From Drechmeria coniospora (Eukaryota; Ascomycota; Sordariomycetes; Hypocreales; Ophiocordycipitaceae), in assembly GCF_001625195.1 (NCBI RefSeq), contig NC_054391.1, positions 2,511,390 through 2,575,389 on the forward strand: a stretch of DNA of 64,000 nucleotides. Direction: 5' to 3'. Below, in pieces: positions 48,064-60,753 of this stretch. Below the pieces are notes generated by a model, which saw nothing but the letters and a program-made list of their open reading frames with translations, did no database searches and was not told the DNA's origin. Each line of letters starts with the position of its first letter. Positions within the stretch are counted from its first letter, which is position 1. A program made the translations under genes and the position numbers.

Positions 48064-49690
48064 AAAGGCGATGACGGGCAGACCCAAGGGAAAGAACGGA
48101 TAATTACCGGTTGGTGTAATCGTGGAATGGAGCAATATCACGTGCTGGTAATTGCAGGCTATCATCTGCAGCCGCTGTGCCGTTGGACGTTGAATGTGAA
48201 GCGAGAGAGTGGTAACTGTTTGCCATTGTACGCCGGTCCAGTGAGTGCTGTTATCGATTCCTGCTTTCCTGGCTGGTGTACGCGCGGAGATGGCGCCAAG
48301 GAGTATGGATGAGGAATGCATTACAACACTCTTGTCCGCTGATGCCTGCTCCGTTGCCCCTGGTGGCGGTCCTCAGTCGGTGGACTGTGGCTATAGCACA
48401 TGCACCTGTACGTGGACGTAGATGGCCATATCATCCATCCATCCGTACGGAGTAGTAAGTGCCTCATTTCCCCAGTAAGGCAGGTGTCTCTGAGGCAGGT
48501 CAGCTACCCGTAACCATACGATGCTACCTACCTACCTACTAAGGTAGGTACCGGGTAGTACTAGCAACCCTCACTGCCTGCTGCGTAATTGTAGATGTAG
48601 GCACACGCATTTGGCGACGATGACACCCAACCACTGCCCAAGCGCCGTACCAGCGAACTACCTACTAGGTAGTCAGTAGCCTTGACCAAACAACACGGAT
48701 GGCCGGCTGCTCCCTCCATGTTGACGGTACGACACGACTCGGCGCACAATATTTTGCGCCGGAGCTCGTACCTCACCCCGGCCTCAATGCCGGCATTCGT
48801 GACCGTTCGGCAAGCTCGGCGACTGCTGGGTGCTGGGATGCTGGCCATGCGGATGGGATGGTTCGCAAGGCCCAAGGTGTGAAGAGGGAGCATCCGGGTC
48901 AGATGTTACCCAGCAGTAGCAGGAAGTTGGAATGGCTGCTGACCTTCCCCGCCCCCCTCTCCCACCCCAGCAGCTGGCCTTGTGGTCGGCATCCTCCCCG
49001 GTCGGCGGGTTCGCACATGAGATGTCTCCTTCTGCGCTTGCTTTCCGCGACCTATCCTCTTCATCGCCCCTCTTAACCAGCCTCGCCACTCGAACTGCCG
49101 TTATCTACTAACAGTGCCCGCATGCCCACCGAGCAGGTGTCAAATGGGTGCATCTAGGTTCATGGTAGGTAAGTGGGAAGAAGTGAAGGAGGTACCATGG
49201 CGAGCAAGTGGGCGAGTACAACAAGAGTACTGGGGGATAAGTTGATGGGTACGGTACCGTCGAATAATTGTGTTGGTCAGTAGCCAAATTAGTCAAGACC
49301 GCAGAATGTTTCCCCCGACTTCAACTGTGCAGAGGAGACGACCAACGTCGTCCTGCTCTCCTCTCACCTCGTCGTCCTGCTCCTGCTCCTCCTGCTTCTC
49401 CTGCTCCTCCTCCTCCTCCTCCTCCTCCTCCTCCTCCTCCTCCTCCTCGTGCCCCTCCCCGCCTCCTCCCCTCCCGCTCAAACCCCCTCTCTTCGTCCTT
49501 CTCCTCTCCACGATCTTATTCGTCACCATCAAACGATCAGGCAGGCAGGCAGGCAGGCCGCACCACTCGGCGACGCCTTTCGCCGCCCCCCCGCTTCTCC
49601 TCTTGCACTCGCCCGATGATGGGCTCTTGATTCTTCTTCCGCGCCCGCCTGCCTCCTCTCTTGCTTTACTCCTTCTACCTTTGCCCCCGC
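48064..49690. other. Intergenic region, promoter side of the caspase-like gene
   Basis: No supported gene. 48520-48680 has clustered CCTAC/GTAGG words. The last 300 bp are pyrimidine-rich, as in a strong 5' leader. Confidence 0.5.
49385..49449 (+). repeat. (TCC)n trinucleotide tract
   Basis: Long CTC/TCC run in the leader of the downstream gene. A (CAGG)n tetranucleotide run follows near 49538-49558. Confidence 0.85.
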
Positions 49691-49694
49691 CGCC

Positions 49695-51811
49695 ATGGAC
49701 CCCGTCCACGATGTGGCCAACATCGCCAGCGCCCTCTACAGAGATGCTCGCCTCGCCGCCGATGCTCCTCCCTCATCCCCGGTCTCGGCGTTGCTGCGGC
49801 GTCAGGATCGGGCCTCCTCTCGCCAGGTTCCGTCCCCATCTCCGCCCCCCCCGCGCTCCTTCATTCCCAGGACCGGTGATGCGTCGTCGCGAAATGCCAT
49901 CTCCTCCGTGGCCATGGCCACGCCCACGTCCACCACCCAGCTCCCGCTCCCGCTCCCCCAACGACACCAAGCACCCCCCCCGCCGAGGAAGGACCCTGCG
50001 CCTTCCATCCCTACCCAGGCCACGGCGGCCACACTGGCCTCGATTGAGACCAGCAACACATCGTACAGTGCCGACACCTCCCCCAGCCTGCACCAGTCCA
50101 TCTTCTCCCTCAAGGATGGATCCGACATCTCTAACACCCGCCGCACCAGTAGGAGACGTACCGGGCCTTTATCGCAGCAGTCCAGGGAGCGGGCTGCCTT
50201 GATACGGAAGCTGGGCGCATGCGCTGATTGCCGCCGGCGACGGGTTGCTGTAAGCCGTGCGTTCCTGATTCCCGCCATTCTGTTCGAAATACGCCTTCCA
50301 CTGCTTGCCTGCCTGCCCGCCTGCATGCCTCCGCCTGCCCGTCCAACTGCCCGCTGCCCGAGTCTGGCCTCTTTACCCCCGCCAGCGCCCGGCTCTGACC
50401 CGGGCAGGCGCTTGCTGATTTCACAGCGCCTTCGAGACGCAACCCCGAGATCGGATCCGCTAACATGCTTCTTCCCACTTGCCCGCGTATAGTGCCACCC
50501 GAACCACCATAATCTGACCTGGGAGGATCTCGTCACAAAGTTTCACAGGTCGCACAGCATCGGTGTCGAGGACATGGCCCCCTTATCCGACCCTGGCCGT
50601 GCGCCGAGCCCGGCAGCGTCCCTCGCCGCGTCCCAACCGCCCTCGATGCATGATGATCAGCAGATGATGGACATGGACCCAGTCACCCCCGCCTGCCACC
50701 AACCAAGTAGGCTGCCCCTCGGAGAGGCTCGCATCCGTACTCCCCTCCCTTCGGGCCCGAGGCTCGAGAAGTCTCTTTCCCTGCCTGGTATCGAGAACCT
50801 CAAGAGTGAGTTGCAGAACAACGTCCCGGCCATGCTCTCCACGTCGAACCGGGGCCGATACAGCTCCGTCTGCGCTTTGTTGCTTTTCTGGCAGGAGGAC
50901 GAAGATGCCGCCGCCGTCGAAGCAGCCGTCAAGAAACTGGCCCACGTCTTGGAGAAGTACTATCACTATACGTTTCACATACAAACCATTCCATCCTTCT
51001 CGGACAGGTGCAAAAACTCGTGGAGATGGCTCTCGCAACAGCTCAACAAATTCGCCGACGATCGCGACCAGCGGGACGTCTTGAAGATCGTGTACTACAC
51101 GGGGCACACCTATCTCGACGGCAACCGGGAAATGGTTCTCGCCAGGTAGGTAGTTGTAGTGGTCCTCTGCCGTGACCCTCGAGAGCCCGCTTGCGTGCGA
51201 GCCGCTGACCGATCGGGAGCTCGAGGGATTACACAAAAGCATCCACCATCCGCTGGAGCGGCATTCAGCAGATCCTCGAAGAAGCCTGCTCCGACGTTCT
51301 CATACTCATGGATGCCGCCTACTACCCATCCTCGAAAATGGTGCGCCAGAAGGGTGTGCTGGAGCTCATCGCCGCCTCGGTGTCGGACGAGCACCTCGTC
51401 GCCCTCGACCGATGCTCGTTTACCCGCGCCCTGGCGGAGCATCTGCGGACCCGAGCAAGCCGCTCATCCCCGCTTTCTGCCGCGGAACTCCACTCCATCC
51501 TTCTTGCGACATATCCAAAGATGATACAGGATCGGAGCCCCGAGAAGGAGACCATCACGACCTTTCCCGCCCCCTTGCACTGCATGATGTCTGGCAACTC
51601 GCGACTTCCCTCCATTTTCCTCTCCCCCATCTACCAGTACAGCCCACTGCGCAACAGCTTCTCGTGCGAGAACAGCCCTCAGCTCCACCTCTCCATCAGA
51701 CTTCTCGACGACAATGTCGACGTGGACAGCTGGAGTGAGTGGCTGCGGCTGATGCCCGACGGCATCAAGGACGTCAGGGTTGACGGCTCTTTCCGAACCA
51801 CGTTCAGGTAA
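49695..51811 (+). CDS. Caspase-fold-like protein lacking catalytic Cys, with a CCC-HH motif
   Basis: Exons 49695-50249, 50493-51145 and 51226-51811 give 597 aa. Residues 1-165 are disordered. A compact motif follows: C176-x2-C179-RRRRVA-C186-H187-P-N-H190-H191-NLTWEDL, which looks like half of a fungal Zn-cluster; the 243-bp intron falls exactly before C186. From about 300 the sequence looks like a caspase/metacaspase p20 fold: an AVKKLAHVLEKYYHY helix, KIVYYTGHTYL with H390 at the catalytic-His position, and VLILMDAAYYPS, where A433/A434 occupy the usual DxC. A C-terminal region (510-597) follows. If the fold call is right, the protein is a pseudo-protease, possibly a scaffold or regulator. 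The last exon ends TTCAG/GTAACG TAA, so a further exon cannot be excluded. Confidence 0.72.
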
Positions 51812-52139
51812 CGTGTGGGCACCGTCTATCATATACATGGCCTTGCTGTGCCCGATGCCAATCGTCACCACGGACTTGCAAGGCGGACGCCCGGCTGTTC
51901 GATTTTTTTTCGATGCATGTTCGCCGTCCAACCCTTTTGAGATGTGTGCATGTACCGGCCCCCTCCATCCAAACGTCATCATGATGGCCAACGCTTACGA
52001 ACGAACTGATGAGTTCAAGATTGCACACTGCTTGCTAGACAGTTGGCTGCGAGGTGCTCGAGACGAAGCCGGTCGTGAGCAAATAGATGATCGGAGGTTT
52101 ATTAGACGCACGTGGGAGCGCTGCACCTGACGGTGGTTG

Positions 52140-53570
52140 ACGTCGCCGTCACCTTCACCTCCCCGGGAATGACAGTGCAGGCTGGCTGAGGCGGATGCTC
52201 TTTCAGCAAGTCCAGGTTGTCCTATGTCGTACGAAGTATACCCGGCTGCTACAGCACTGCGATGAGATGACTGTACGGTTCGCACATATCACTCTTTCGG
52301 CGAGAACCAGCGATCAAGATACCCAACCATTAGTACGGACAGGTGTAATTCCGAGGTTAGCAGTGGTCGGCACAAATGCGCCCCTCGCTCGTTTCGATCC
52401 GTTTCGACCGGCCCGTTCCTGTATCTGTTCTACGACAGCACACCTACATGTACAATACACCTACAGTAGCTACTCTGTACTTTGGCGAATTTGACCCTGT
52501 GCCGCAACTGCAAGTACAGTATTACACAGCATTTCCGCGAGGTCTAGGAAATGTACGGAGTAGTTGTACTTTCATTGAGCACAAGTAGTGTGGTGTGCTT
52601 TTTGCCGTTGCCGAGCAACGGTACCTGGCAAAGGTGGGGTCATGAAAACCACTCGGTACAAGCGAGTCCTTACGGAGTACTCCGTACACTTAAGTACAGT
52701 ACTTACTGTTCATGTAAGTACGGAGCAAGTACCCCGTTAGTACAGTACTTACTTTGCAGGTCCACTTAAGCATGGTGTACAGGTACGTGTAGTTGTAAGT
52801 ACATTGTCCGTGCTACAAGAATGGTTACAACTTTCTGTTGTGATAACGAGCCGTCTTAAAACGATGGCATGGCTTTCATTTTCTGAGAATATGTGAATGT
52901 TCCTTAGAAGTTCTCGAGAAACTGTGAAAGACAATGAATCATTTCTACTTATCCCAACCTCGTGTAGAGTTGTGGTCTGTGGTGAGTTTCTACTTGGAAG
53001 TGAGGATACGCGAAAAGTTTGGAGCCAAGGTACAACGGTCGGCCAGTTTGCATCATGTATTATTACTCCGTACTGCATCCGTAAAAGTACAAAAATGTAC
53101 ACCCGTACAACAAGATTGGTAATTACATGCAGTATTCCATAAATCGGTGTGATATTTCACACACAACAAAGGTCCACCTGCGTTGTTGTACTTGTACTTA
53201 AATAAGTTTAGAAAGTTGGTGTACAAGTAGTAAGTTGGTGTCGTATTCGTTCAAGCACAATGTAAATATACTCCGTACAGTATGTACTAATTTACTTAAG
53301 TACTCTGTAATAATACTTTGAGTACAGTACAGAGTAAGTAGGTACTGATTATATCTATCTAAAGTACATGAAAATACAGAGTACTCCGTACGGGTACCCT
53401 GCTGTACCTGTACTTGCACTTGCACTGATACTTGTAGCTTCAGTGGTAGTCCCCACACCCGAAAATCCCCACTAGGCCCGCTCGGAACTACCCTGGGCTG
53501 GAACGCAACAACACAAAGTAAACATCACCTCTGGTGAACTGCTCCGCAGCGACCTCGGGCTTTACTTCAT
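52140..53570. other. Gene-free zone with GTAC words
   Basis: No supported gene. Contains the 16-bp palindrome TACGGAGTACTCCGTA (52671-52686) and dense GTACAGTA and AAGTACTT words from 52440 to 53420. Confidence 0.6.
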
Positions 53571-53615
53571 TCGAATATCTTGCCTTCCCCAACGACTTCA
53601 ACAGGTAGGGCTTCA

Positions 53616-56600
53616 ATGATGTTGGACTCTCCGCCCAAACGAATAACGCGTTCTCGCGCTGCTGCCAAGGCAAGCGAGTCAACGGTCAAGCATACTAAAA
53701 TTATTCCGGCCTCAGTCAAGGCGAGGACGACGGGACCTGCGACTGCGAGCACGAAGAGCACAGCGACGAAGCGCAAGACAAGAGCGGACGAGAACGAGAG
53801 TGACGCCACGCAGCAAGAGAGAGGCACAAGGAGGACTCCAGCAAACACTGTGCCTTTAAAGCTTGTCCACCAGAAGCCAGAACGAGCTGCATCATCGCTT
53901 ACACCCGAAGCCGCACCAGCACCACCGAAACGGGCACGCGGTCGACCAGCGAAGGAGACATTGCTCAAAGAAGATGGGAAAGCAACGACAGCACCGAAGC
54001 TCCGTGGTAGGCCAAGGAAGGCTATGATGTCGGGGTCGGCTGAAACGGCGACGGAACCGTCAAGGACGAGGACGCGAGGTCAAGCAACAACCGCCAAGGT
54101 CGACTCAATAACAACTTCAGCGATGACAACGAAAACGAAAGCTACAATGAAAACGACAACGACAACGATAAAGGCAAAGTCGGGTGCGAAAAAGACCGTA
54201 AAGTTTCAAGAAGGCGACGGAGATAAGGAGAACGTTCTGCCCAAGCCCAAGGCGCAGGAACCAGCAACGACGGGCATTCGTTCACGACCTGCCCGTCGCG
54301 GTGGTGCACCGTCAGCTCGAGCATTGGGGGAGGCGTCTAGGGTTGCGTCTGAAAGCCCGGGATCCGACCAAATGCCGCCCTTGAGCCCCAGGAAGGTGAC
54401 GCAGATGCGCCTATCTCGGGATGCCGACGTCTCCGAGGACGAACTTGCGATGGACAAGGCCGATACGCCAGTCCAGCACATGATGAAAAACCCCATCAAG
54501 CCACGACCGGGAATAATTTCTGGCGCCAAGAACATGACAGAAATCCCGAGCAGTCGCTCGGAGGCGATGGCTGCCCTGAATCCTCCGGGCTCCCCTCGAC
54601 GCCCTCAATCGTCGCCGCCCAAGGATTCGCTCAAGTCCCCCGCCAAGAAAATGGGCGCGGTGCTGCTGCCTAGGTCGGCCAAAAAACCGCCATCGTTCTG
54701 CAGCAACGAAACACCATCGTTCAAGACGTCTCTCTTGCAGTCGGCTGCCAAGAGACCACAGTCCCCCATCAAGAGCATCAACTTCACCCCGGCCCATACC
54801 GCCAAGCTGCAGCTTGAGCAGCCGCAGTCATTCATGAAGAAGACCATGCTAGGCTCTCCAGCGAAGCGAGCGATGCCCGGCTTTCCGCCCCTAACCCCGA
54901 CAGACCCGAGCGACGCCACTGCACTGACTGGTTCCCCACGAATGAAGCCTCTCACGACGGCTACGTTGCACATCGGGATGGTGACAGACAAAGAGTTCTA
55001 CGACCAAACAGGAGAAGACGAGCCCATTGAGTCACAGATGGAGGGCCTCGAGTTCTCAGGCCGCTTGTCTGCTGTCCTGGCCCGATCCGCCGATCCTGTG
55101 CTGACGGAAAATGCGAATTTCGACGGCGACAAGGGAGACGAGATGGAATTGGCCAACAGATCGGCCGAGGCTGTCATTGCCGATGATCAAGCTGAGCGAA
55201 ATCCCATCCCACCTACTCCACAATCCGTTTCGCGACACTCCTGTGAAGAAGAAATCGACGACGACGTCGCACTGGAGAATACGGCTGCTGGTATGGAAAA
55301 GTCTGCAGAGGTTCTGCAATCCGAATCTGAGTTCTACGAGCCAAGTGCCGGAAAATTTACATCTGGCTTTCCGGTCGCGGGCACCGGCCCTTCTACTCCT
55401 GCGCCACCTGCAGGCACGGCTCTAGAGACCTACGAGCCAGGTGCCCGGGTGGGCTCTCTAGCAGAGCAGTCGGATGCGTGGTCTGGGAGTATCACTACCA
55501 AGATCTGCAGCGGCACAGTCGTCACCCGTCATGGTACGTCAATGGCGGCTAGTGGACTACATGAACCATCGGAGGGGCTTGATGGACCGCTGATGACCAG
55601 CACGTACTTTGAAGACGAGATGTTGATTCATGCCGATTCAGTCGCGATGAAGCCAGAGTCCAGCCCTGCAGCCACAGCTCGGGAAGAGTTCGACAGCCAG
55701 TTCATCGACATCACGACGACTGATGAGGACATTATTGTGGCCCAGGATGCAACGAGTCTGGAGCCCCAGCCGACTCTATTCGACGATGGTTTGTCCGAGG
55801 CAAGCCAGGAGTACGGGGATGAAAACCAGGTTCCCATGGATTCAATTGATACGAGCCAGCACACTGCTCCAACGACACCTGCTCGGCTGACGTATAACGG
55901 AGGGTTTTCAACCACAACCAAGGTGCCCTTGAAACCGGCGGATATGTCGACGCCAGGGGCGAGCAACGTACACAGCCGCAGCGCTCCACGCGCGAGCTCT
56001 ATGCAACATCCACAGTACTTGCCCAGCGGTGCCAGCACCAACTCATTCTCACCGAGGAAGCGGAAGGGTGGGCGAAGCAGCGCTGTAGGATTAGATACCC
56101 TAGTTACGGGTACGCCGTCGAGGTCGGAGCTTTGGTCCGGCATGGGAAACCTGACGCGGACTCCTCGGCGTGACTTGAACCAGGCGCTGCTCAGGGGCGC
56201 CGTCGTTTTCGTCGACGTCAACACGACAGAGGGCGCAGATGCCAGTTGCATCTTCATCGACCTGCTGAACCAAATGGGGGCTCGATGCGTCAAGTCCTGG
56301 GACTGGAATCCAAACGGCGAGGCCAATGGTGAAGCGTCGAAAACCGTGTTTGGAATTACGCATGTTGTCTACAAGGACGGAGCGAAGGGCACGCTGGACA
56401 AGGTCGCCGAGGCAAAAGGCATTGTTCATTGCGTCGGAGTCAGCTGGGTTCTCGAGTAAGCTTGGCAACATCCTTTCGTATGCAGCATTCGACTAATAAG
56501 GGAAACTAGTTGTGAGCGCGAGAACTGCTGGCTCGATGAAGCTCCTTACTCCATTGACACGGCCCACACCCGGCACGGAACGGCTCGTCGACGCAGGAGC

Positions 56601-57068
56601 ATTGATCCCAACGCCCTTGCGAATCTTCGAGGTGCCAATGTCGAAAGGGAGCCGCCGCAAGCATTCGGCACACCGCCTAACCGCCGCGACAGCTCGCTGT
56701 GGATGCACGTGCTGTCGGACAGAGATGAAGAGGAAGAAGAAGACGGAGACGAAGATGGCGAGTGGCCCCGCGTGATACTGACACCGGTTCCAAGGACGCC
56801 GGCCCCGGAGGCGGTTGCGAAATACGCCGCGGAGCTCTCGGGCACGCCCTATGGAGAGGATGACGACCAACTTGACTCCTCACCTACGAAGATGGCTCTT
56901 CTGACGCGGACGTGCCCACCAAAGCGAAACCCTCACCCACACATGGGGCATGCCATCTTTGGTGGAGATAAGGACGACCAGGTGGTTTTGAGACTGATGG
57001 CCGCTCGACGGAAGAGTCTGCAGTTTGCCCCCAAAATCGGGAGTCCCCTGTCCAAACACTGGGACTAG
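53616..57068 (+). CDS. BRCT-domain chromatin protein with two AT-hooks
   Basis: Exons 53616-56455 and 56510-57068 give 1132 aa. The N-terminal 200 residues are very basic and Thr/Lys/Ala-rich, with two AT-hook cores: ARGRPAK (about 107-113) and LRGRPRK (129-135). The middle is disordered and rich in SP/TP sites (SPPKDSLKSPAKK, SPIKSINFTPAH), typical of cell-cycle kinase substrates. A BRCT domain spans about 852-965 and crosses the intron: LLRGAVVFVDVNTTEGADAS, then MGARCVKSWDWN, THVVYKDGAKGTLDK and GVSWVLDCERENCWLDE with the conserved Trp. An acidic run EEEEEDGDEDGE lies near 1020. The role is probably nuclear, in DNA damage or chromosome structure. I do not recognise a named orthologue. Start is the first true ATG; a second follows directly. 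Confidence 0.82.
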
Positions 57069-57702
57069 TAGACGCGTACTGAGTGCGTACGCGTGCTCCT
57101 GCGCCAACTCGTACTCGTGCATGCACGCCTACTTGTGCGGGTAGGTGCCGGTCAGTCACGAGGTGAACGAGGGAGTTCTCGTGTCGACTGGCTCATGTCT
57201 GGCACACATGGTATTTACGAGGGACTTGGACCCTGACCAGACTGGTTGAGCATTCAATATTTGTTTCCAGGGGGGAAAGCAACGGCAGGACATTTGCGAG
57301 GAGTGGGCGGTGCGGTGAAGGCGGCAACAGAGACTGGTTTAGCGCCAGGTGTTTCAGGAGTTTAATGGATTTTTTTCAAGCTCAGATGCGATACGCTACA
57401 CGTGCAGGACTGTCCAGATGCACTCTCCTTGCGCATGGGCAAGGTAGAACACAGCAGCGAATCCATTCTCCCTGGCTGAGATGATGGTAGTTTTACGTCG
57501 CTTCTCTCGCGGTACACGGGTAGATTCGAGGTTGCGTGAAAGATGTTTTATTGAATGACCCCCCATCTGGCCCTGCAGGCTAGCCGGGCTTGAAATTGGG
57601 CTTCCCACGACTGGCCGCACCCAGGCGGGTTGGTGAGATGAGCGCGACAAGATGGTCACGATTACGCGGATGATGAGCCGTCATGATCATGTGCGGGCAG
57701 TC
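57069..57702. other. Interval between convergent genes
   Basis: 634 bp holding the 3' ends of the BRCT gene (+) and the HYPK gene (-). I see no other gene. Confidence 0.6.
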
Positions 57703-58083
57703 TTAGGCCCGGACAAATGCAGTCATGGCCCTCACGGCGTCCCCATCGTGCGCCTTGAGGAGCTCCGTGGCCTTTGCTTTGCTCAGCTCCAGCTGCTCGA
57801 CGATGAGGGCGACGTCGGCGGCGTCGACCTTGACGTTCTTGGCAACTGCTTGCGTCGAAGAGCTGGACCCTGTTCCGCTACCGAGGCTCTTCATGGCTTT
57901 ATTGACTGCATCTTGATCGATGTTCTTCGCTGCAGAGGAGTCGTCGTTGTTGGCATCAAGGCTGGCGAGAGCTGAGGCGGCCTTGCGATCCTCGGCAGAA
58001 GATTTAGTTGCCGTTGGGGACTCGTCCTCCACATCGCCGTTGGCCACCTTTGCAGCGACGGCCGAGGTCCGCTCACTGGCCAT
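57703..58083 (-). CDS. HYPK-like NatA regulator (NAC-alpha/UBA-like)
   Basis: Intronless, 126 aa. The N-terminal 60 residues are acidic and disordered. A helix (about 56-66, QDAVNKAMKSLG) is followed by the C-terminal UBA-like NAC-alpha domain: VDAADVALIVEQLELSKAKATELLKAHDGDAVRAMTAFV. The architecture and length are those of huntingtin-interacting protein K, which binds the Naa10-Naa15 N-terminal acetyltransferase at the ribosome and modulates it. A separate nascent-polypeptide-complex alpha subunit would be longer and would have a NAC beta-barrel, which is absent. Confidence 0.85.
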   Translation of the reverse strand: MASERTSAVAAKVANGDVEDESPTATKSSAEDRKAASALASLDANNDDSSAAKNIDQDAVNKAMKSLGSGTGSSSSTQAVAKNVKVDAADVALIVEQLELSKAKATELLKAHDGDAVRAMTAFVRA

Positions 58084-58264
58084 CCCTGTGTAGTTGTAGG
58101 TATATAATTTGTAGATGTGAGGCGCGATTGAAGTGGAGGCGCGTGAAGTGATTGGTGCTTCCTCGTGGTTTCGGAAGTCGTTTGGGGATCAAGCGTGCAT
58201 CTGGGCGTCCAGCGCGTGCCGCGGAATGAGTGGGGGACGCAGGCGGAGCCAGGAAAGTTTGGAG

Positions 58265-58830
58265 TGTTTTACGGAGTACGGAGTAATACAGTACGGAGTA
58301 ATACGGTACCTAGCCGGTAATAATATATTACTGTAGTGAGCACATTATGGAGCGGTCTGTACTCCGTACTTAACTCCGTATTACAAGCACAGTACCAATG
58401 TGAGTACTGTAAGTACTGTAAGTACTCCGTACTTTGGGCCTTAATTAATACGGGCAAATACCATGCGTTGATGGTACGCCGTTGGCCTATAGCTGCTACT
58501 CCGAACAATGACACTACCAACCCGCCCGCGTACTAGTACTTGCACACCAGGTATTTTGGTGTTGAAGCACGTTACCTCGAGGGCTCTCTGCTGGAATAGG
58601 GAGCATATACTTCCGTACTGAGCAGATGGAAATTTCATGTGATAAGTAAGTATTCGGAGTACGGAGCACAGTACAATAGATAAGGTACCGTATACTAATA
58701 AACCCTCGAGCATTACTGAGAAATAGTGCACGAGCTGTACAACGTTTACTTGCATGCACGAGTACTTGTACTCCGTATAGAGTACGGTAATACTTACTCA
58801 AGTACTGTACAAATGCGCAGTTCATGACAA
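58265..58830. other. GTAC-word intergenic stretch
   Basis: Repeated TACGGAGTAATACAGTAC and GTACTCCGTAC words between the divergent HYPK and DAHP synthase genes; no gene. Confidence 0.6.
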
Positions 58831-59149
58831 GGCGCCACAAAAAAAAACCCTGTCGTGACTCAGCTGGCTGGCGTATTGGCAACATCTCTCAAACTCGGCA
58901 TTACCGTACAACCGATCTATCTTCCTGTAATCCAACTGCACCTATACTTGCACCTACAAGTTTCATCTAGGTGGTGGTTCCCTGCCCGCATTGCCTGCCT
59001 GTCCAGTGACGTACCGCCCGTCGGCCGACCGTCTGTCTCGCCGCTTGGTGTTCCTGTCAGCAACGTCAATGCTCGGCGGCCAGGCCAATTGTCCCACGTT
59101 CACCGCGACGGCACTTGGTCGACAGTCGACAGGCGATCAACGGCAATCA

Positions 59150-60753
59150 ATGGCATCTGAACAAAAGCCTGGCTGGACGCCAGCCTCGTGGCGCTCAAAG
59201 CCCATCCGGCAGGCGGCCACGTACCCAGACCAGGCGAAGCTCGGCAAGGTCGTCAACGAGCTTTCTCGCCTACCCCCCCTCGTCCATCCCAATGAGATTC
59301 TCGCCCTCAAGGCTCATCTGCGAGACGTTGCCCGCGGCAGGGCCTTTCTCCTCCAGGGTGGCGACTGCGCCGAGCTGTTCGACTACTGCGAGCAGGGTGC
59401 CATCGAGTCCAAGATCAAGCTGCTGCTGCAGATGAGCGTCGTCCTCATCTGGGGCCTCAACAAGCCCGTCGTCCGAATCGGTCGCATGGCCGGCCAGTAC
59501 GCCAAGCCTCGCTCCAGTCCGACCGAGATGGTGGACGGCAAGGAGATCCCAAGCTTCAGGGGCGACATTCTCAACGGATACCACGTCGACGAGCGAGACC
59601 TGGACCCGAACCGCTTGCTCAAGTGAGTCTCCATCACTCTTGCCGCCATGCTCTGCACCCTTGTATCCTGTGCCCTGTACTCCGCAACTCTGTGCTCCAG
59701 CCTGGGTCGAGCCGGTCCAAGTCGTGACTGTCCCGGCGGTACGATGACGCTCAACTAACGCACCCGCCTCTCCAAAGGGCTTATCATTTCTCGGCCGCCA
59801 CCCTCAACTACATCCGCACGGCCATCGCTTCCGGCATCGCCGACTTGCACCGGCCACTGGATTGGGGCCTGGGCCACGTCAAGGATCCCGTGCTCAAAGA
59901 AAAGTACTCGGCCATTGCCGGCAGCATCCAGCAGACCCTCCGCTTCTTGCAGGTCATCAACGCTCGGCCCGGCGAGCTCGAGACGGTTGAGCTCTTCACT
60001 AGCCACGAAGGCTTGCTACTCGAGTACGAGCAGCCTCTAACAAGGCTGCTCGAGGGGCCACCCCCGATGCCTGGCCCGCCACCAAGCAGCAGGGCACCGA
60101 GCCGGGCGCCTTCACCGGTCGCCGATGGCCCCGCAGCCAAGAAGGAGTATTTCGACACGTCGGCACATTTCATCTGGATAGGCGACCGCACGCGCCAGCT
60201 CGACCACGCCCATGTCGAATTCTTCCGAGGCGTCGCCAACCCCATCGGCATCAAGGTTGGGCCCTCCACGCCCGCCGACGACCTGCTGCACCTCCTCCGC
60301 ACGCTCAACCCGGAATGCGAGCCGGGAAAGATCACCCTCATCACCCGCTACGGCGCCGGCAAGGTCGGCGACCTTCTTCCCCGCCACATTCGTGCCGTCG
60401 AAGACTCCGAGTATCGCCGCTGCGTCGTCTGGCAATGCGATCCCATGCACGGCAACACGCTGTCGACGCCGACGGGCATCAAGACGCGCCGCTTCAACGA
60501 CATCTACCGCGAGCTGCAGGAGTCGTTGCGCATCCACAAGGAGCAGGGAAGCTACCTCGGTGGTGTCCACCTTGAGCTCACCGGCGATGCCGTGACCGAA
60601 TGCCTGGGCGGCAGCGAAGGGCTCGGCGAGGACGACCTATCGACCAACTATACGTCCTTTTGCGATCCCCGCCTCAACGAAAAGCAGGCCCTCGAGCTGG
60701 CCTTCCTCATTGCCGATCACTTCTCTCAGGAGCAGAAGAAGGAAACGCGATGA
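59150..60753 (+). CDS. Class II (plant-type) DAHP synthase
   Basis: Exons 59150-59622 and 59778-60753 give 482 aa. It condenses phosphoenolpyruvate and erythrose-4-phosphate to DAHP, the first step of the shikimate pathway to aromatic amino acids. Class II signatures are clear: WTPASWRSKPIRQAATYPD, FLLQGGDCAE with the metal-site Cys C73, RIGRMAGQYAKPRS, SFRGDILNGY, then SAHFIWIGDRTRQLD, GIKVGPS, LITRYGAGKV and VVWQCDPMHGNT, and an ending in STNYTSFCDPRLN. A Pro/Ser-rich insert (PPPMPGPPPSSRAPSR) sits before the DTSAHF motif. It is not related to the yeast-type class I Aro3/Aro4 enzymes. An in-frame ATG at 59069 would add 27 residues without family support. Confidence 0.95.

Noticed and set aside
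44536..49690. Secondary-metabolite or capsule cluster around the GT90 gene
   Set aside because: Its neighbours are a dead retrotransposon and an unrelated caspase-like gene; nothing supports a cluster.
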